DNA from: Cinclus cinclus
Lineage: Eukaryota > Chordata > Aves > Passeriformes > Cinclidae
Assembly: GCF_963662255.1 (NCBI RefSeq)
Contig: NC_085067.1
Coordinates: forward strand, 5,918,428-5,982,427
Direction: 5' to 3'
DNA: 64,000 nucleotides
Position 1 is the stretch's first letter, and the number at the start of each line of letters is the position of its first letter. The notes beneath the pieces are model-generated. The model had not been told where the DNA came from and searched no databases. It saw only the letters and a list, made by a program, of their open reading frames with translations. A program made the position numbers and the translations under genes. Of this stretch, positions 24,253 through 35,065 are shown piece by piece.

Positions 24253-24468
24253 ATGGTGGCAACCTTCAAGATCGCCGTGCTGGGAGCCCAGGGCGTGGGC
24301 AAGAGCGCCATAGTCCGGCAGTTCCTGTACAACGAGTTCAGCGAGGTGTGCGTGCCCACCACGGCCCGCCGCGTCTACCTGCCCGCCGTGGTCATGAACG
24401 GCCACGTCCACGACCTGCAGATCATGGACTTTCCCCCCATCACCGCCTTCCCTGTCAACACCCTGCAG
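24253..24468 (+). CDS. RASL10B: RASL10B coding exon 1
   Basis: Residues 1-72, from the ATG to NTLQ, ending in phase 0 before donor gtaggg. Contains the P-loop and the atypical DFPP switch II. Confidence 0.97.
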
Positions 24469-26566
24469 GTAGGGGGGTACCCCAGGGGACCTCCAGCTCT
24501 GGGGGGTCTCTGGTGACCTCCCTGGGGTTTTGCTGTTAAGCTCTGTGGGGTTCCAGGTCTGCCTTTTTGGGGGATGTTTTCCCTCCACGCCAGGGTTTGG
24601 TTGCTAAGTGAGGGATTTTGGCCTCATGGATGCTGGCTGAGCAGGTCTAGGAGAAAAAGTGGTTAAAGTTCGGTGGCAACAAACACAAGAGAGATGGCAT
24701 CCCACCCCAAGGAGCGTGGCTCTGGCATTGCCCACAGCCACGTCCAGCTGGGATCATGGAGCACTGGGATCCAGTTCTGTGGCTGTCAGAGCCAACAGCA
24801 GAGAATTCAGGTGAAAACCAGGGGTTCCTGGAGAGCCAGAGCCCTTATGCATCCACTGCCCAAGCCAGGCAGAGCTTGCCCCTCCTGGGAGTGGCCATCA
24901 CCCCCTCCAGCATTGCCTGGGTTTGTCCCTGGAGCTCTGAACCCACCAGCTCCTCCTCTACTCCCTCAGGTGCTTCCAAAGCACCCCCAAAAGGCAGTGT
25001 GGGCTTGGAAAATGTTGCCGCTATTGCAAACAACTTCTGGATGGAGTTAATGGGGGGAAAAGGGGTTTTAAGCTCATGCCATAGCCCCAGGGGCACAAGT
25101 TGTGTCACCACTGTGGGGAAAGGAGCTGGAGGTTCCTAGCTGTGGCTGCAGCCATGCTGGAGGGCAGTGCCACCAGTGGGGCCACCTCAATTAGCTACAG
25201 TGTCCCTGTCCCCAGCAGGGACTGGGTCACAGGGGCCATGATGTGCTCCTAGAGTCCCTGTGCAATAAGGCAGCAGGTGAAGTGAGCACTCCAGGGGTGA
25301 GAAGAAGGTTTAAAAATTAATGGGTGAGTGCAGGGAATGAAAGGTCAGGATGAGAAACAGCCCAAAATAGCAAAGGGTAATTTATTGACACGGCAGCTGA
25401 TGCTCACACACTCCATTAACTCCCTGCCTTGCTGCACTCCAGAGGAGGTGGCCAGTAAGAACAGATGGAGGTTTCCAGGGAAGAGAGGGTGATCAGAGGG
25501 ATGGCTCCGAGGGGAAAGGAGAGGGCCATGGTGAGGGATACAGCTCTGTCTGCTGGGTAACATCACTGGATTCAGCTCCGTGCCAGAAGAAGCATCCCTG
25601 CAGTGCTGTCCTGGAAGAGGAGCAGGAGCCAGTGGCTCTCTGACATCCTGCTCCCGCAGTGCAACATTTCTCCAGCTCAAGCATCCCGGGAAACCTGCAC
25701 TGCGTGAGGAAAAACCATCCTGACATCGCAGCGCTGGAGCAAGCTGCCCCCAGCATGGTGAAATAGCTGCAGTTTGTTGTCTCCCAGATGTATCAGGACT
25801 CAGCGTAACCCAGAGGCTGCTGCTCCATCCTCCTGTGTCTCTGAGCCTGAGGATGTCCCCAGAATCTCTCCTCGGTGGACAGGGAGGGGCTGTGTCACTC
25901 TGCTCCTTCCCAGCTCCTGCTTGCACTGCCCTCTGTGACCGAGACCAACCCACATCCCCAAACTGCCCTTTCCCATCTCATTCTGATCAAAAACTCAGGG
26001 AGGGTTGATTCATGGCTCTGACGGGGTTTGCTCAGGGCAAAGTGTTGCCTTTCCTCCCTAGAGAGTCTTTCTCCTTACCAGAGGCACTCAGTAGAGTTTT
26101 GCAATGCTGCCTGCGGGGGCTGCGATTCCCGGTCCCGCTGCTGGGATGGGAAAGTACCTGAAGTGATGCAGATTTTCACTCTTATAGCACGAGGGTGGGG
26201 GGGAAACATCCCGTTGTTCCCAGAAATCCAAGGGTTTCCTAACAGCTAATTTCTTACTGCTCCAGATTTTGGCTGTGGAGAGGCCACTCCTGCCTGCCTC
26301 TGTCCTGGATCCACATCTTGCCCTCACAGACTCAGTTCCTGAGCAGTCTCTGCTCCTTTTCTGCCCCCATGTCCCCTCCAGACAGACCTGCTGTCACCTT
26401 CCCCCTCTGACCCACAGAGCTGCTGGTGCACCACCCTCAGACCTCAGCTGAGGTTCAGCATCCTCCTCACCTGCCTTGCCCCCAAAACCAGGGTGCATCA
26501 CTAATTAACACAGCTGATTAGCATCTCTGGAGGATGAAGGTTTTACATGCAGGGCAGGGGGGCTGC

Positions 26567-26609
<43 letters not shown>

Positions 26610-27594
26610 GGGGATAAGGGGTCTCTAGAGATAGGGGATGGCTGCAGAGCTGTGAGGGCAGATCCAGATGGGTCAGGGCAGAGCAGAGGTGGGTGCTGGG
26701 TGTCAGGGCTGGGGAATGTGAATCCCCCCTGCTTCCTGCAGCCTCCTTGGGGTGCCCATCCCCAGAACAAGGCAGAGCAGTGCAGGGCATGCCCCAGGCA
26801 CAGCAGCAGGGCTGAGCCAGGATTGACCCCTCTCTGCACCTTGCAGGAGTGGGCGGACGTGTGTTGCAGGGGGCTCCGGAGCGTCCATGCCTACATCCTG
26901 GTCTATGACATCTGTTGCTTTGACAGCTTCGAGTACATCAAAACCATCCGCCAGCAGATCCTGGAAACAAGGTAGGGATGGCTTTTGGGGGCTGCATCCC
27001 CACTGTGGTAGAGCCCCGTGGCTCCTGGCAAGGGAGTATGGCATCAAGGGGGTGCATCTTGGTATCAGAGATGAGATACTAGACTGGCACAAGGCCCCTT
27101 TGCAAGGGTGGAAGCCCGAAAACCAAGAGAAGAGCAGAACCCCAGGCAGGTATCCCCTGTGGGTGAGCATGAGGTGGCATGAAAGGTAGCCGGCCATGGA
27201 GAGGGACAAGAGGACAAGGCACGCTGCACTTGGCAAGCCACAGCCAAGATCCCATTTGGGATGGGTTGAGCTCTGTGTGTGTCCCGTCCCCTTCCGTCGC
27301 CTCTTACCTGCCGCCCTCCCCAGGGTCATCGGCACCTCGGAGACGCCCATCATCATCGTGGGCAACAAGCGGGACCTGCAGCGGGGCCGGGTGATCCCTC
27401 GCTGGAACGTCTCCAACCTGGTGAAGAAGACGTGGAAGTGCGGCTACATCGAGTGCTCGGCCAAGTACAACTGGCACATCCTGCTGCTCTTCAGCGAGCT
27501 CCTCAAGAGCGTGGGCTGCGCCCGCTGCAAGCACGTCCACACCACCATCCGCTTCCAGGGCGCCCTGCGCAGGAACCGCTGCACCATCATGTGA
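24253..27594 (+). CDS. RASL10B: Ras-like protein family member 10B (atypical small GTPase)
   Basis: Small membrane-associated GTPase of the RASL10 branch. Three exons (24253-24468, 26847-26971, 27324-27594) give exactly 203 residues, the length of the mammalian protein. Visible motifs: P-loop GAQGVGKS (11-18, Lys17), NKRD (128-131), ECSAK (157-161) and a C-terminal CaaX box CTIM (200-203) for prenylation. The switch II motif is atypical: DFPP (59-62) replaces DxxG, and position 63, where Ras has Gln61, is Ile, so GTP hydrolysis should be weak. The RASL10A alternative is disfavoured by the 17q12-type neighbours and the [14 protein letters not shown] segment. The start is set by the conserved MVxT(F/Y) beginning. 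In mammals RASL10B is linked to tissue-restricted expression and secretion of natriuretic peptide; nothing here tests that. Confidence 0.97.
24469..26846 (+). other. RASL10B: RASL10B intron
   Basis: 2.38-kb GT-AG intron with a TAA microsatellite close to its 3' end. A 202-codon frame on the opposite strand (25345-25953) has no recognisable domain and is not called a gene. Confidence 0.9.
26567..26609. repeat. (TAA)n microsatellite, 14 units
   Basis: Uninterrupted taa repeat 238 bases before RASL10B coding exon 2. Likely length-polymorphic. Confidence 0.97.
26847..26971 (+). CDS. RASL10B: RASL10B coding exon 2
   Basis: Starts [20 protein letters not shown] after acceptor accttgcag and ends QQILET plus two bases before donor gtaggg. 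Confidence 0.97.
26972..27323 (+). other. RASL10B: RASL10B second coding intron
   Basis: 352-bp GT-AG intron; nothing else seen. Confidence 0.92.
27324..27594 (+). CDS. RASL10B: RASL10B coding exon 3
   Basis: Starts with the last base of Arg114, then [17 protein letters not shown], and ends at the CTIM CaaX box and TGA. Acceptor is ccctccccag. Confidence 0.97.
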
Positions 27595-29180
27595 GCCCCC
27601 CCTGCCCCGAGGGACCCCCGGCCTCGCCCCTGGGGCCGCCCAGCTTCAGTGACCCCGGTGGTGCCGCTCCCCGGGCGCTGGGAGCTGTGCTGGAGGCACC
27701 GCGGGGCTGCTCCCCCTGCGGTGACATTTGGGGACGGGGCAACTTGGGCAGGGCGATGCAGTGGTCAGGCTGCCTGGGGATAGTGAGGGGTGAGGGAGGT
27801 CTTTGGCTAAATCCCTGAGCTCTCTCCAAGCCTCCCAAAGCCATCCCAGGGGGTGTACGTGGCACTGGAAGGTGGAGGAGGTGCTTCAGAGAGTGTCCAG
27901 GTTTCGGCTGATGGTTCATCTTTGCCAGTTCCTGCCTTGGCAGCACAGGGGCAACGCTTGCTGCTGCCTGCCTGCCATCACCTGCTCCTGGAAGGGAATT
28001 ATCCAGCACCTGTATCCCGGTGTTCTGGGGTGGTTCCATCACTGGGGCATAGGGGAACAGGGCTCCTGCTTTTCCCCTTGTGGAGCTGGGATTTCTCCCT
28101 GTGCAGGGCCGAGCAGCCAGTTAACATGAGCTGTCCTTTGGCTCAGTTAGGTCAGATTTCCAGGTGGAATTTATGGACGGAAGCAAGAAAGGGGGGAAAA
28201 AAAACTAAGTCCCAGTCCTGCTGCTGATATCTCCAGGAGCTGCGTTCTGCCTTCCCAGGGCTCTGAGCTCCCCTGTGCCCCAGCACAGCCCTGGAAGGCT
28301 TCTCCTCCCTCCAGCCTGTGAACACCAAATAATCTGGGAGCGCTCCTTGCCGGGCAGGTCACCCCTCTGCTACCTCTCGTCCTGGGCTCAGCAGGTGACC
28401 GGCTTTGCACGGCTTCACCCCAGCCCCCGGCGTGTCCCGGCCAGGTGGGCAGCCAGCCCCTGTGCCACCGCAGCCAGCGGCAGTGCCACCAGGTCCCACC
28501 CACCGGTTCTCCCCCAGGGATGTCACCTCCATCCCGGTGAGACACAGCTGCGGCAGGGCAGCCTCAGCAGCAGCAGGGAGCTGGAGCAGCACTTCCAGTG
28601 GCATTCTTGGGGTTTTTTTCTCTCTGCATATCCCTAATAGGAAAGTGAGTCCCCCATTTTTTTTTTTATTATTGTTATTTTTTAATCTTCTGGTTTATGT
28701 TTACACCAGAGTTGCAGCTCACCTGCATCCTGCCCTGCAGGGTGGGTTGGCAAAGGGCAGCCCCTGTTTGGAAATGATGATGGGGTGGTGAAAGGTGAGC
28801 AAGAGGCCGAAGAGGTTGTGATTTCTCCATGGCTGGTCCCTGTGAGACACAGGGAAACACCATCCTTGCCTCCTGAGGCAGGATCTGTGTCTAATCCATC
28901 CTCCAGCAAATCCATCTCCATAATTCCTACTGTAGCAAGGAGCTGGAGGGGCTCAGTGCTGCTCTGGGCAGTAAAACAGGACACCCAGCCCTCTCTCCCA
29001 CCACAGCCAGGTGTCCATGGCCCAGCAGCTCTACTGTGCTCTTGGAAATGCTTCCCACTAAAGCAGCTCCAGCTGAGCTCCAGTGCCTCTCACCACCCCA
29101 TCCCTATTCCAGGGCTGGGGGTACATCCTGTTCCTCCCTCCCTGTTAAGGGAATCAAACCCCTTGCTCCAAAATTTAAAA

Positions 29181-29186
29181 AATAAA
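29181..29186 (+). terminator. Candidate polyadenylation signal AATAAA
   Basis: Hexamer within A/T-rich low-complexity sequence 1.6 kb after the RASL10B stop. Confidence 0.3.
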
Positions 29187-29319
29187 AGTTAAAAATTTTT
29201 TTTTAAAAAAGGGAAAAAATTAGGAAAGGCAATGGGGGCCATGTGTCCATCTCAGCTGGGAAGGGCAGTGACATTTGTCACCATCCCTTGCCTTCATGGC
29301 AAACCCAGCTCCCCCATCC

Positions 29320-29670
29320 AAGCTCATCCTGTCAGAATTTAACACATGTAAATCCACTTATTGATCTCTGGCTAGAGCTTTATCCCTCCAAATTGTCTGA
29401 GAAGGAAATTCCTTGGTAAATGCTAATAATAAAGCATTTATGAAGTGCTCTGACGTACACATATCAACGACTAAGCCAATACATTGTTTGTTATAACCCT
29501 GTAGCCTGCAGTTTATAGCACAATTAGTTACAGGTTTTTATAGCATCTATTTAGTATTTTGAAGAAAAAAAAAGGTTATAAATATAATTGTTATATTCTA
29601 TTGTACTTTATAGACAGAGGAAGTTATATTAGTAATAATAACAAGTCTCACTGCTTCGACAGCATTTCCC
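29320..29670. other. AT-rich island between convergent genes
   Basis: About 350 bases far more AT-rich than either flank, with many TATA-like and TTAT motifs. It may be a distal 3'UTR segment of RASL10B or a conserved non-coding element. Confidence 0.4.
29428..29433 (+). terminator. Candidate polyadenylation signal AATAAA
   Basis: Hexamer in gctaatAATAAAgcatttat, the better-placed RASL10B candidate, 1.83 kb after the stop. Confidence 0.4.
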
Positions 29671-31005
29671 AGCTCCAGGGAAAACGAGGGCTACAAAGAG
29701 CTACTTTCCCAAGAGCCCAGGAAGGGGTAGGTGGTGGTGGTGGCACCCTGGGTACAGCAGGGAATCCCAGGCAGGAAGATCCGAGGTGTCCAGGCACAGG
29801 GAGCATGGCAGCAGCCACGAGCGCCCCGCGCCCCTACTCACACCTTACTACAGATTTACCACTCACCCAACGCCGCCCTGCTCCTGCTGAGAGAACCTGG
29901 GCCTGGCATGTCCCCGCTGCTGTGCCCTGGGAAGTGCCAGGTTTCTGCCCCTGTGCTTGTGGAGGTGATGCCTGGGTTTGGTTGGGCCCCACCAAGGATG
30001 CTTCCCTCTCCTCTTCCTCCTGCCCCACTGAGCATCCCAGTTGCCTGGACTTGGCTTTCCTTTTCCTCCCCCGGACTCCTTATTGGAGATTCCCGAGGTG
30101 TCTACACCGCCTGTGACGCCCTGCACCTCCTTCTTTGAAATTGAATTAAAAATCAGGTCTGTCCCCTTGCTCCGTACCAGCCTCAGGAGTGTTTTTGCTG
30201 GCAGGTTTTGCATTCCAGGAGTCCCAGAGCTCACATTTGCTGCTTCTCTGCAGGGAAGTGGGGCTGACTTAATCCTCTCATGGAGAATGGGGCTCTCCTG
30301 GGCTTTGTGGGGTTCTCAGAGGGATGCTTGCTGTGCCCACATCAGGATTATCCTCTCTCCCTCCACACCCACACAGAAAAGATGAGGAAATAGAAGAGCT
30401 TTGGTTTATCTCTATTGCACAAACAGCATTGCTGGGTCCGTGGCGGTGGGCTCGGGGTGCAGCAGTGCCTGCTGTGACCCTCGGTGACATCCATCACCCT
30501 AGAAGGGACCACAGCCACCGTGGGGGTCAGCAAGGGTCCCCTCCTGTGACCCCCCGACCTGAGTGACCCAAGCACTCATGAAGGCTCTTGGAGCTGTCAC
30601 ACACGAGAGTCACCAGTCCCACAGTGCAGAATGGGGAACGCTGAGGTACGAGATGGTTTTTACGGATGGAAGGGTGGTGTCCCCACTTCGGGGGGGGGCT
30701 AAACCCCTCCTCCTGCAGAAAGTATCCCATTCTCTCAATTTGGTACTGGATTTTTCCACCCAAACAGGTACAAAAGTGCCAGCTTAGCAGGATTACCAGT
30801 ACAGAAACAATCCATTGGGAAGGAGGGGTGCAGCTCTGAAAAGTGAGGTGGAACCCCCCGGGTTGTCTGGGAGCAATCCCGTCGTGCTGCCCTTGGAATC
30901 CTCGGGCACTGCAGCTCCAGCTTCAGCATCGCTCCCACCTTCGGAGGGAGGGGTCTGTCTGTCCGTCCATCCATCCGTCTGTCCCCACCGACTCTCGGGG
31001 TGGGC
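29671..31005. other. Region downstream of both RASL10B and GAS2L2
   Basis: No gene recognised. GAS2L2 3'UTR must begin here going leftwards from 31005, but no TTTATT (AATAAA on the - strand) was seen within 1 kb, so its 3' end is unresolved. Confidence 0.5.
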
Positions 31006-32206
31006 TCAGACCCACGACTCCTCATCATCCTCCGTCAGCCAGGTGCCACTGTCACCCAGGGATGGCTTGGCCGTGGGGCGTGTGCCGTCGGTCTGGGGGG
31101 CTCGGGGGGGTCCCGGGGGACGGTGCTGGCCCCGGGGGGCAGGGGGGCGATGCCCCAGTGGGGTGGGGATGCGCGAGGGGCGCTTGCCCGGCCTGTGGTC
31201 CCGCCGGGGACGCACCTTGGGCCGCAGCTTCAGCTTGTAGATGGAGGGCACACGCTCGGGCTTCTTCAGGCACCGCCGAGGCTTGGCGATGGCGTTGGCC
31301 CTGGGTCCCCGAGGGGTCTGTCCCCCCAGTCCCGGCCGCTCTGCCTCTCCCGGGGCTGGGGGCTGCGGGGCAGCTCGTGCGGGTGTTTTGGGGAGGTGGC
31401 TCCGCATCCCCACGGGGCGCAGGGGCTGCGGTCCGCGGGAGAGCTCCTCCACCACCCTGTCATAGCCGGGGGGCTGCGTGCTCCCACAGCACCCCCGGAG
31501 CCCCTCTGCCCCGCTGCCACAGGCTCCCCCGGCTTCATCCCCTGGCACCCGATGTCCCTGAGCACGCCCAGCCCTTGGGTTCGGGGCCGGGTGGCACTGC
31601 CGTGTCCCCTGGGGACCGTCCCCAGCGGCACAGACCTTGCAGCCCTCTGCAGAACGGCCCAGAGGAGTGGGGGGCCGGGACGCGGCCGGGCTGGCTTTGA
31701 TGGAGGGTTTAACGCCGCTGCCCAGTTTCGGGGGTTGGCTGGAGGAATTTCGGGGTGAGGGCTGTCGGCCCCGGCCAAGGGCTCCCTGTGTCCCTTCCCG
31801 TGGGCTTTTCAGGCTCTGTGAGTCTCCCGGGCCATCCCGGTGCGAGGAGGGGACACGGACCTTTAAGGGACTGGGGGCTCGGGGCGTCACCGTGGTGGGT
31901 GCCCGTGTTTCCTGCGGCTTGGCAGCCACCACGGATGATTTTCCTCCTTGCTGGACGCTTCTTGGAGGTGCTGGTACCGTCCGTGGGCTGGGTGCTGCGG
32001 ACCTGCCCCGTGCCGGTGCCAGCGGGGTGGTTTTTCCCGGGCTGGTCCCTTGCGGTGTCCTGGGGACCCCCGCCCCGTTCGGGAAGCTCAGTCGGGACGG
32101 GGTGGGTGCCCGGCCCCTCGCCCCGTGTCCAGGGGAGCTGGATCGAGCAGGTGACCGGGATGGTGGCGGCTGCTTCCCCAGAGGGACAGCGGGTGGCTCC
32201 CGCATC
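31006..32206 (-). CDS. GAS2L2: GAS2L2 coding exon 6 (disordered tail)
   Basis: 399 residues after acceptor tccccgcag. Mostly Pro/Ser/Arg low complexity, then a conserved end with [20 protein letters not shown], the SRIP motif and EESWV before TGA. This exon is CpG-rich, which leaves long open frames on the opposite strand. Confidence 0.94.
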
Positions 32207-35065
32207 CTGCGGGGACAGACAGCGAGAGGGGCCAGGGAGCTGCTGCATCCCCCCCCACCGCATCCCGCTGGTGCTGGGCACCTCCAGAAGGGAAGGGGTG
32301 GGAAATTTCAAAGATATGAGAAAAACTGCTCTGAAACCAGGCAGTCTGGGGCACGAAGCATCTCTGTACCACTTACCTGCCCGAAGGGACCCTCCGGGGC
32401 TGCTCTGGCTGCCGGTGAGGGCTGGCACTCTGCTGGCGACCCGAGCCCTCTGTCGAGGGGGGAGCAGGGGACCGGGGGCCGAGGGGGACACGGAGCCCCC
32501 AGGTGACGGGGGGCAGGGGGCTCTGGGAGCGGCTGACCAGCAGTGCGGGCTGGGGTCTGCGGGCGGCCGCTCTCGGGGCCGGGCACAGCCGGACCTCGTG
32601 CTGCACTTGCTGCTGCGGGCTCCGGGCTTTGCAGGCTTGTTTGTGAGCTGTGGGGACAACGCGAGGGGCTCAGCACCCCTGCCCCCTGCACCCAGCCCCG
32701 GGTGCAGCCCACTCAGCCGTCGCTCAGCATCCAGCCCCCCGAAGGTACCGGCAGAAAGCTGCGCTCCCTGCAAAGCGGTTCTTGGGGTCTGGCTCCATCC
32801 GAAAGTCTTCCATGACCTCTAGCGGCCACCAAAGCCAAAGGAAGTCCCCAAAACCCGACATTCCCGGGCAAAACAATGAGGCATGGCTGTACCAAGCCTC
32901 CCACTCCTGAAAACGTCCCCGAGAAGGATCGAGACCAACCACAGACCTCCCACTCTTCACCCAGCCGAGGGGTTGGGGACGCGGGGACTCACAGAGCGAG
33001 GTGCAGCGACACGGGTCGTGCTTGTCCAGGTAGTGCTCCAGCGTGTCCCAGCCGCCCCCGACCCGCACCATGACGTGCTCCCGCAGGATCTGCACGGGAA
33101 TGTCCATGCCATGGGACACCAGCAGCCTGAGGCTGCCACGCTGGGCCGGGCTTCTAGAGCTGTGGGCTGGCCCCAAGTGCCACCAGCTGTCCCAAAGGAC
33201 GGCTGCGTCCCTGCGGCCATCCTGACAGGTTTATTTCGTCACCACAAGGAGACTGGGAATCCTTTTGGAAAATCCCTGTCCTCCGTCGTGTGCTGAGTTC
33301 CTTGGTCAGGCTTAGGGATGGATTCAGAGCATCCCAGTGTTCTCATTGCTGGGTGAGGCCAGGCTTTGACTCTGTGGGATGTCAGGTTTTGTCCCACATG
33401 CATGGATGGTTAAATCCATACCAACATCCCTCTCAGGGCGGAGCTTCCCTGCTGCCCTGCTTTGGGAGAAATGGTCAAAACTCCCCCATGGGGCCCTTTT
33501 GGGGGATTATGGAAAAGGGGTCCCGGCAGCAGATCAGAATTACTGATGCTTTTCCCCCAAAAGCACAGGGTGAAGCAGACTCACCCTGACGAAGATGAGA
33601 GTGTCAGAGTCCCCCACACGGTATTTCCCTTCCGAGATCTTGATCATGGGGAACTGGACAGGGCAAGTACAGCAGCTCACCAGGTGCTGGACCTGCAAGC
33701 AGTAGGGATGGGCCCTCACCAGGGCTGCTGGGAAAGGTCCTGGGCCAGCCAAGCCCATCCCCATCCATCTCCACACCCATCCCCATGCCACCCCATGCCC
33801 CTCTGTACCATCTGGTCGAGGTTGTTGAGGTCCCGTGGTTTCCTGGGGGGCCGGGGCAGGGCGGTGTCCATGGGAGGCAGGTCCAGCTCCTGCCTGATCT
33901 CCTCCTCGATCTCCTCCTCCATCTGCACCAGGGTCGGGGCGCGCATTCCGAAGCGGGAAGCGTGGCGTGCCAGCTCCAGCAGACACAGCACAAAGTTCTT
34001 CTCGTTCTTCCTCAGCACCAGGTCCTCTGTCTCGAACATCAGGACGTCTGGGCAGGGCAGGGCAGGGCAGGGCTGGGCTGAGCCAGGACTGGCACGTGGG
34101 GATGGGGACAAGGCAATGGGGGGGCATAGATGGAATCAAAACCCACCCAAAAGGGTGGAGCCCTTCACTGGAGCCATCCCACCAGGAGTATGGCTGGGTT
34201 CAACAAGAGTTGGGAAAAATGATAAAGGAGGAAGAGCCTTTCCTTTTGGGCATCTACAACTGATTCATGGCACCCCAAAGCCACAAAACTCATTGTCTGA
34301 GCCGGAGGATGTCTTGCTCTGTGCCATTCCCCTTCCTGCTTGGGCATCCGTGGTGGTAGGACAGGGTGACAGATGCTTTGCTCAGAGCCAGGACTTCTCC
34401 TGCTGTCCTTAGGGCTGGGATCGTGCTGTGCCTGGCAGGGACACACTATGCCATCCAGCCTTTCCTTTTCCATTCCTCCCGTGTACATTTGCACCCAAGC
34501 AAACACTCCAGCTATGCGCCAGCACCCTGCAAAGCTGCTGCCAAGCCTGGAGGACCTTGTACAAGGAATGCCAGCTCAGGGATGCAGGCACATGGTGCTG
34601 TCCCGTGTCCGGGTGGCGTTGGGTTTGGGGGACACACGGGAAAACATGGAGTGGCTGGAGGGGATTTGAACATGGGGACATGGGACAGCTGGGGCCTGGC
34701 ATCCTACCTTTGATATCCATTTCCTTCCTGCACCACTGGATGAAGTTGGAGACATTGTCCCTGGCCTGGAAGGTGCCTGGCTGTGCTGTGAGGTTGCAGG
34801 TGACACCAGTGGTGGGCAGGTGGAGGTGCTGGGCCACATCCGGGCAGGCACGGGTGAACTCCCCAGCCACCTGGGTGATGTGGTTGGCATGGGAGCAAAG
34901 CACAGCCCCTGTCTCCAGCACCTCCAAGAAGGTGCCCACCTCGATGTCGAGGTCATAGAGCTCCTTCAGCCACTCTGCCAGGTCCTCCTTCATGGCATAC
35001 AGGTACTGCTCGCTGGACTGGTAGGGACGGATGCTCCGTGCCCCCGTGCCCGCTGTGCCCCACAT
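31006..35065 (-). CDS. GAS2L2: GAS2-like protein 2 (actin-microtubule crosslinker)
   Basis: Cytoskeletal linker joining actin and microtubules; in mammals it helps orient ciliary basal bodies. Six exons, in transcript order 35065-34708, 34047-33809, 33692-33585, 33089-32993, 32647-32377 and 32206-31006, give 757 residues (human 880). Domains: calponin-homology about 20-145 ([37 protein letters not shown]); GAS2-related (GAR) about 200-268 ([41 protein letters not shown]); a long Pro/Arg/Ser-rich disordered tail; an EB1-type SxIP motif SRIP at 702-705; and the family ending EESWV. The start ATG at 35065 precedes SIRP(Y/F)QSSEQYL, close to the human start. GAS2L1 is excluded by the [11 protein letters not shown] segment and by the neighbours. 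Confidence 0.95.
32377..32647 (-). CDS. GAS2L2: GAS2L2 coding exon 5
   Basis: Starts [20 protein letters not shown] and contains [12 protein letters not shown], both alignable by eye to human GAS2L2. Acceptor ccccacag, donor gtaagt. Confidence 0.9.
32648..32992 (-). other. GAS2L2: GAS2L2 intron 4
   Basis: 345-bp GT-AG intron; nothing else seen. Confidence 0.9.
32993..33089 (-). CDS. GAS2L2: GAS2L2 coding exon 4 (GAR domain, second half)
   Basis: [19 protein letters not shown] to DPCRCTSL plus one base. Acceptor cccgtgcag, donor gtgagt. Confidence 0.95.
33090..33584 (-). other. GAS2L2: GAS2L2 intron 3
   Basis: 495-bp GT-AG intron dividing the GAR domain; nothing else seen. Confidence 0.9.
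33585..33692 (-). CDS. GAS2L2: GAS2L2 coding exon 3 (GAR domain, first half)
   Basis: Exactly 36 codons, [14 protein letters not shown] to DTLIFVR, phase 0 at both ends. Acceptor cttgcag, donor gtgagt. Confidence 0.95.
33809..34047 (-). CDS. GAS2L2: GAS2L2 coding exon 2 (end of CH domain)
   Basis: [20 protein letters not shown] to NNLDQM, with an acidic run [11 protein letters not shown]. Acceptor ctgcccag, donor gtacag. Confidence 0.94.
34048..34707 (-). other. GAS2L2: GAS2L2 intron 1
   Basis: 660-bp GT-AG intron with a short gggca/ggcag run at 34051-34076. No other feature seen. Confidence 0.9.
34708..35065 (-). CDS. GAS2L2: GAS2L2 coding exon 1 (CH domain)
   Basis: Residues 1-119 and one base of 120, [14 protein letters not shown] to EMDIK, before donor gtagga. 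An acceptor-like cctcctcccag ends at 35078 just upstream, suggesting that the leader is spliced from an unseen 5' exon. Confidence 0.9.

Larger units (their letters stand above)
27595..29450 (+). other. RASL10B: Probable RASL10B 3'UTR
   Basis: GC-rich for about 1.5 kb, then increasingly AT-rich from 29170. Contains a T-run at 28657-28668. The end is inferred from AATAAA at 29181 and 29428; transcript evidence would be needed to choose between them or a more distal site. Confidence 0.45.

Noticed and set aside
25345..25953. 202-codon - strand frame in RASL10B intron, with AATAAA near its end
   Set aside because: No recognisable domain, odd composition and no splice or promoter support. At most a non-coding antisense RNA.
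26547..26620. Poly-Asn or poly-Tyr coding repeat
   Set aside because: The (TAA)n array is intronic to RASL10B; the translated runs are artefacts.
24253..27594. Calling this RASL10A
   Set aside because: Neighbours are AP2B1 and GAS2L2 (17q12 type), and the sequence follows RASL10B through the switch and C-terminal regions.
31755..32822. 355-codon + strand frame
   Set aside because: It is antisense to GAS2L2 exons 5 and 6; the GAS2L2 frame has splice sites and family motifs.
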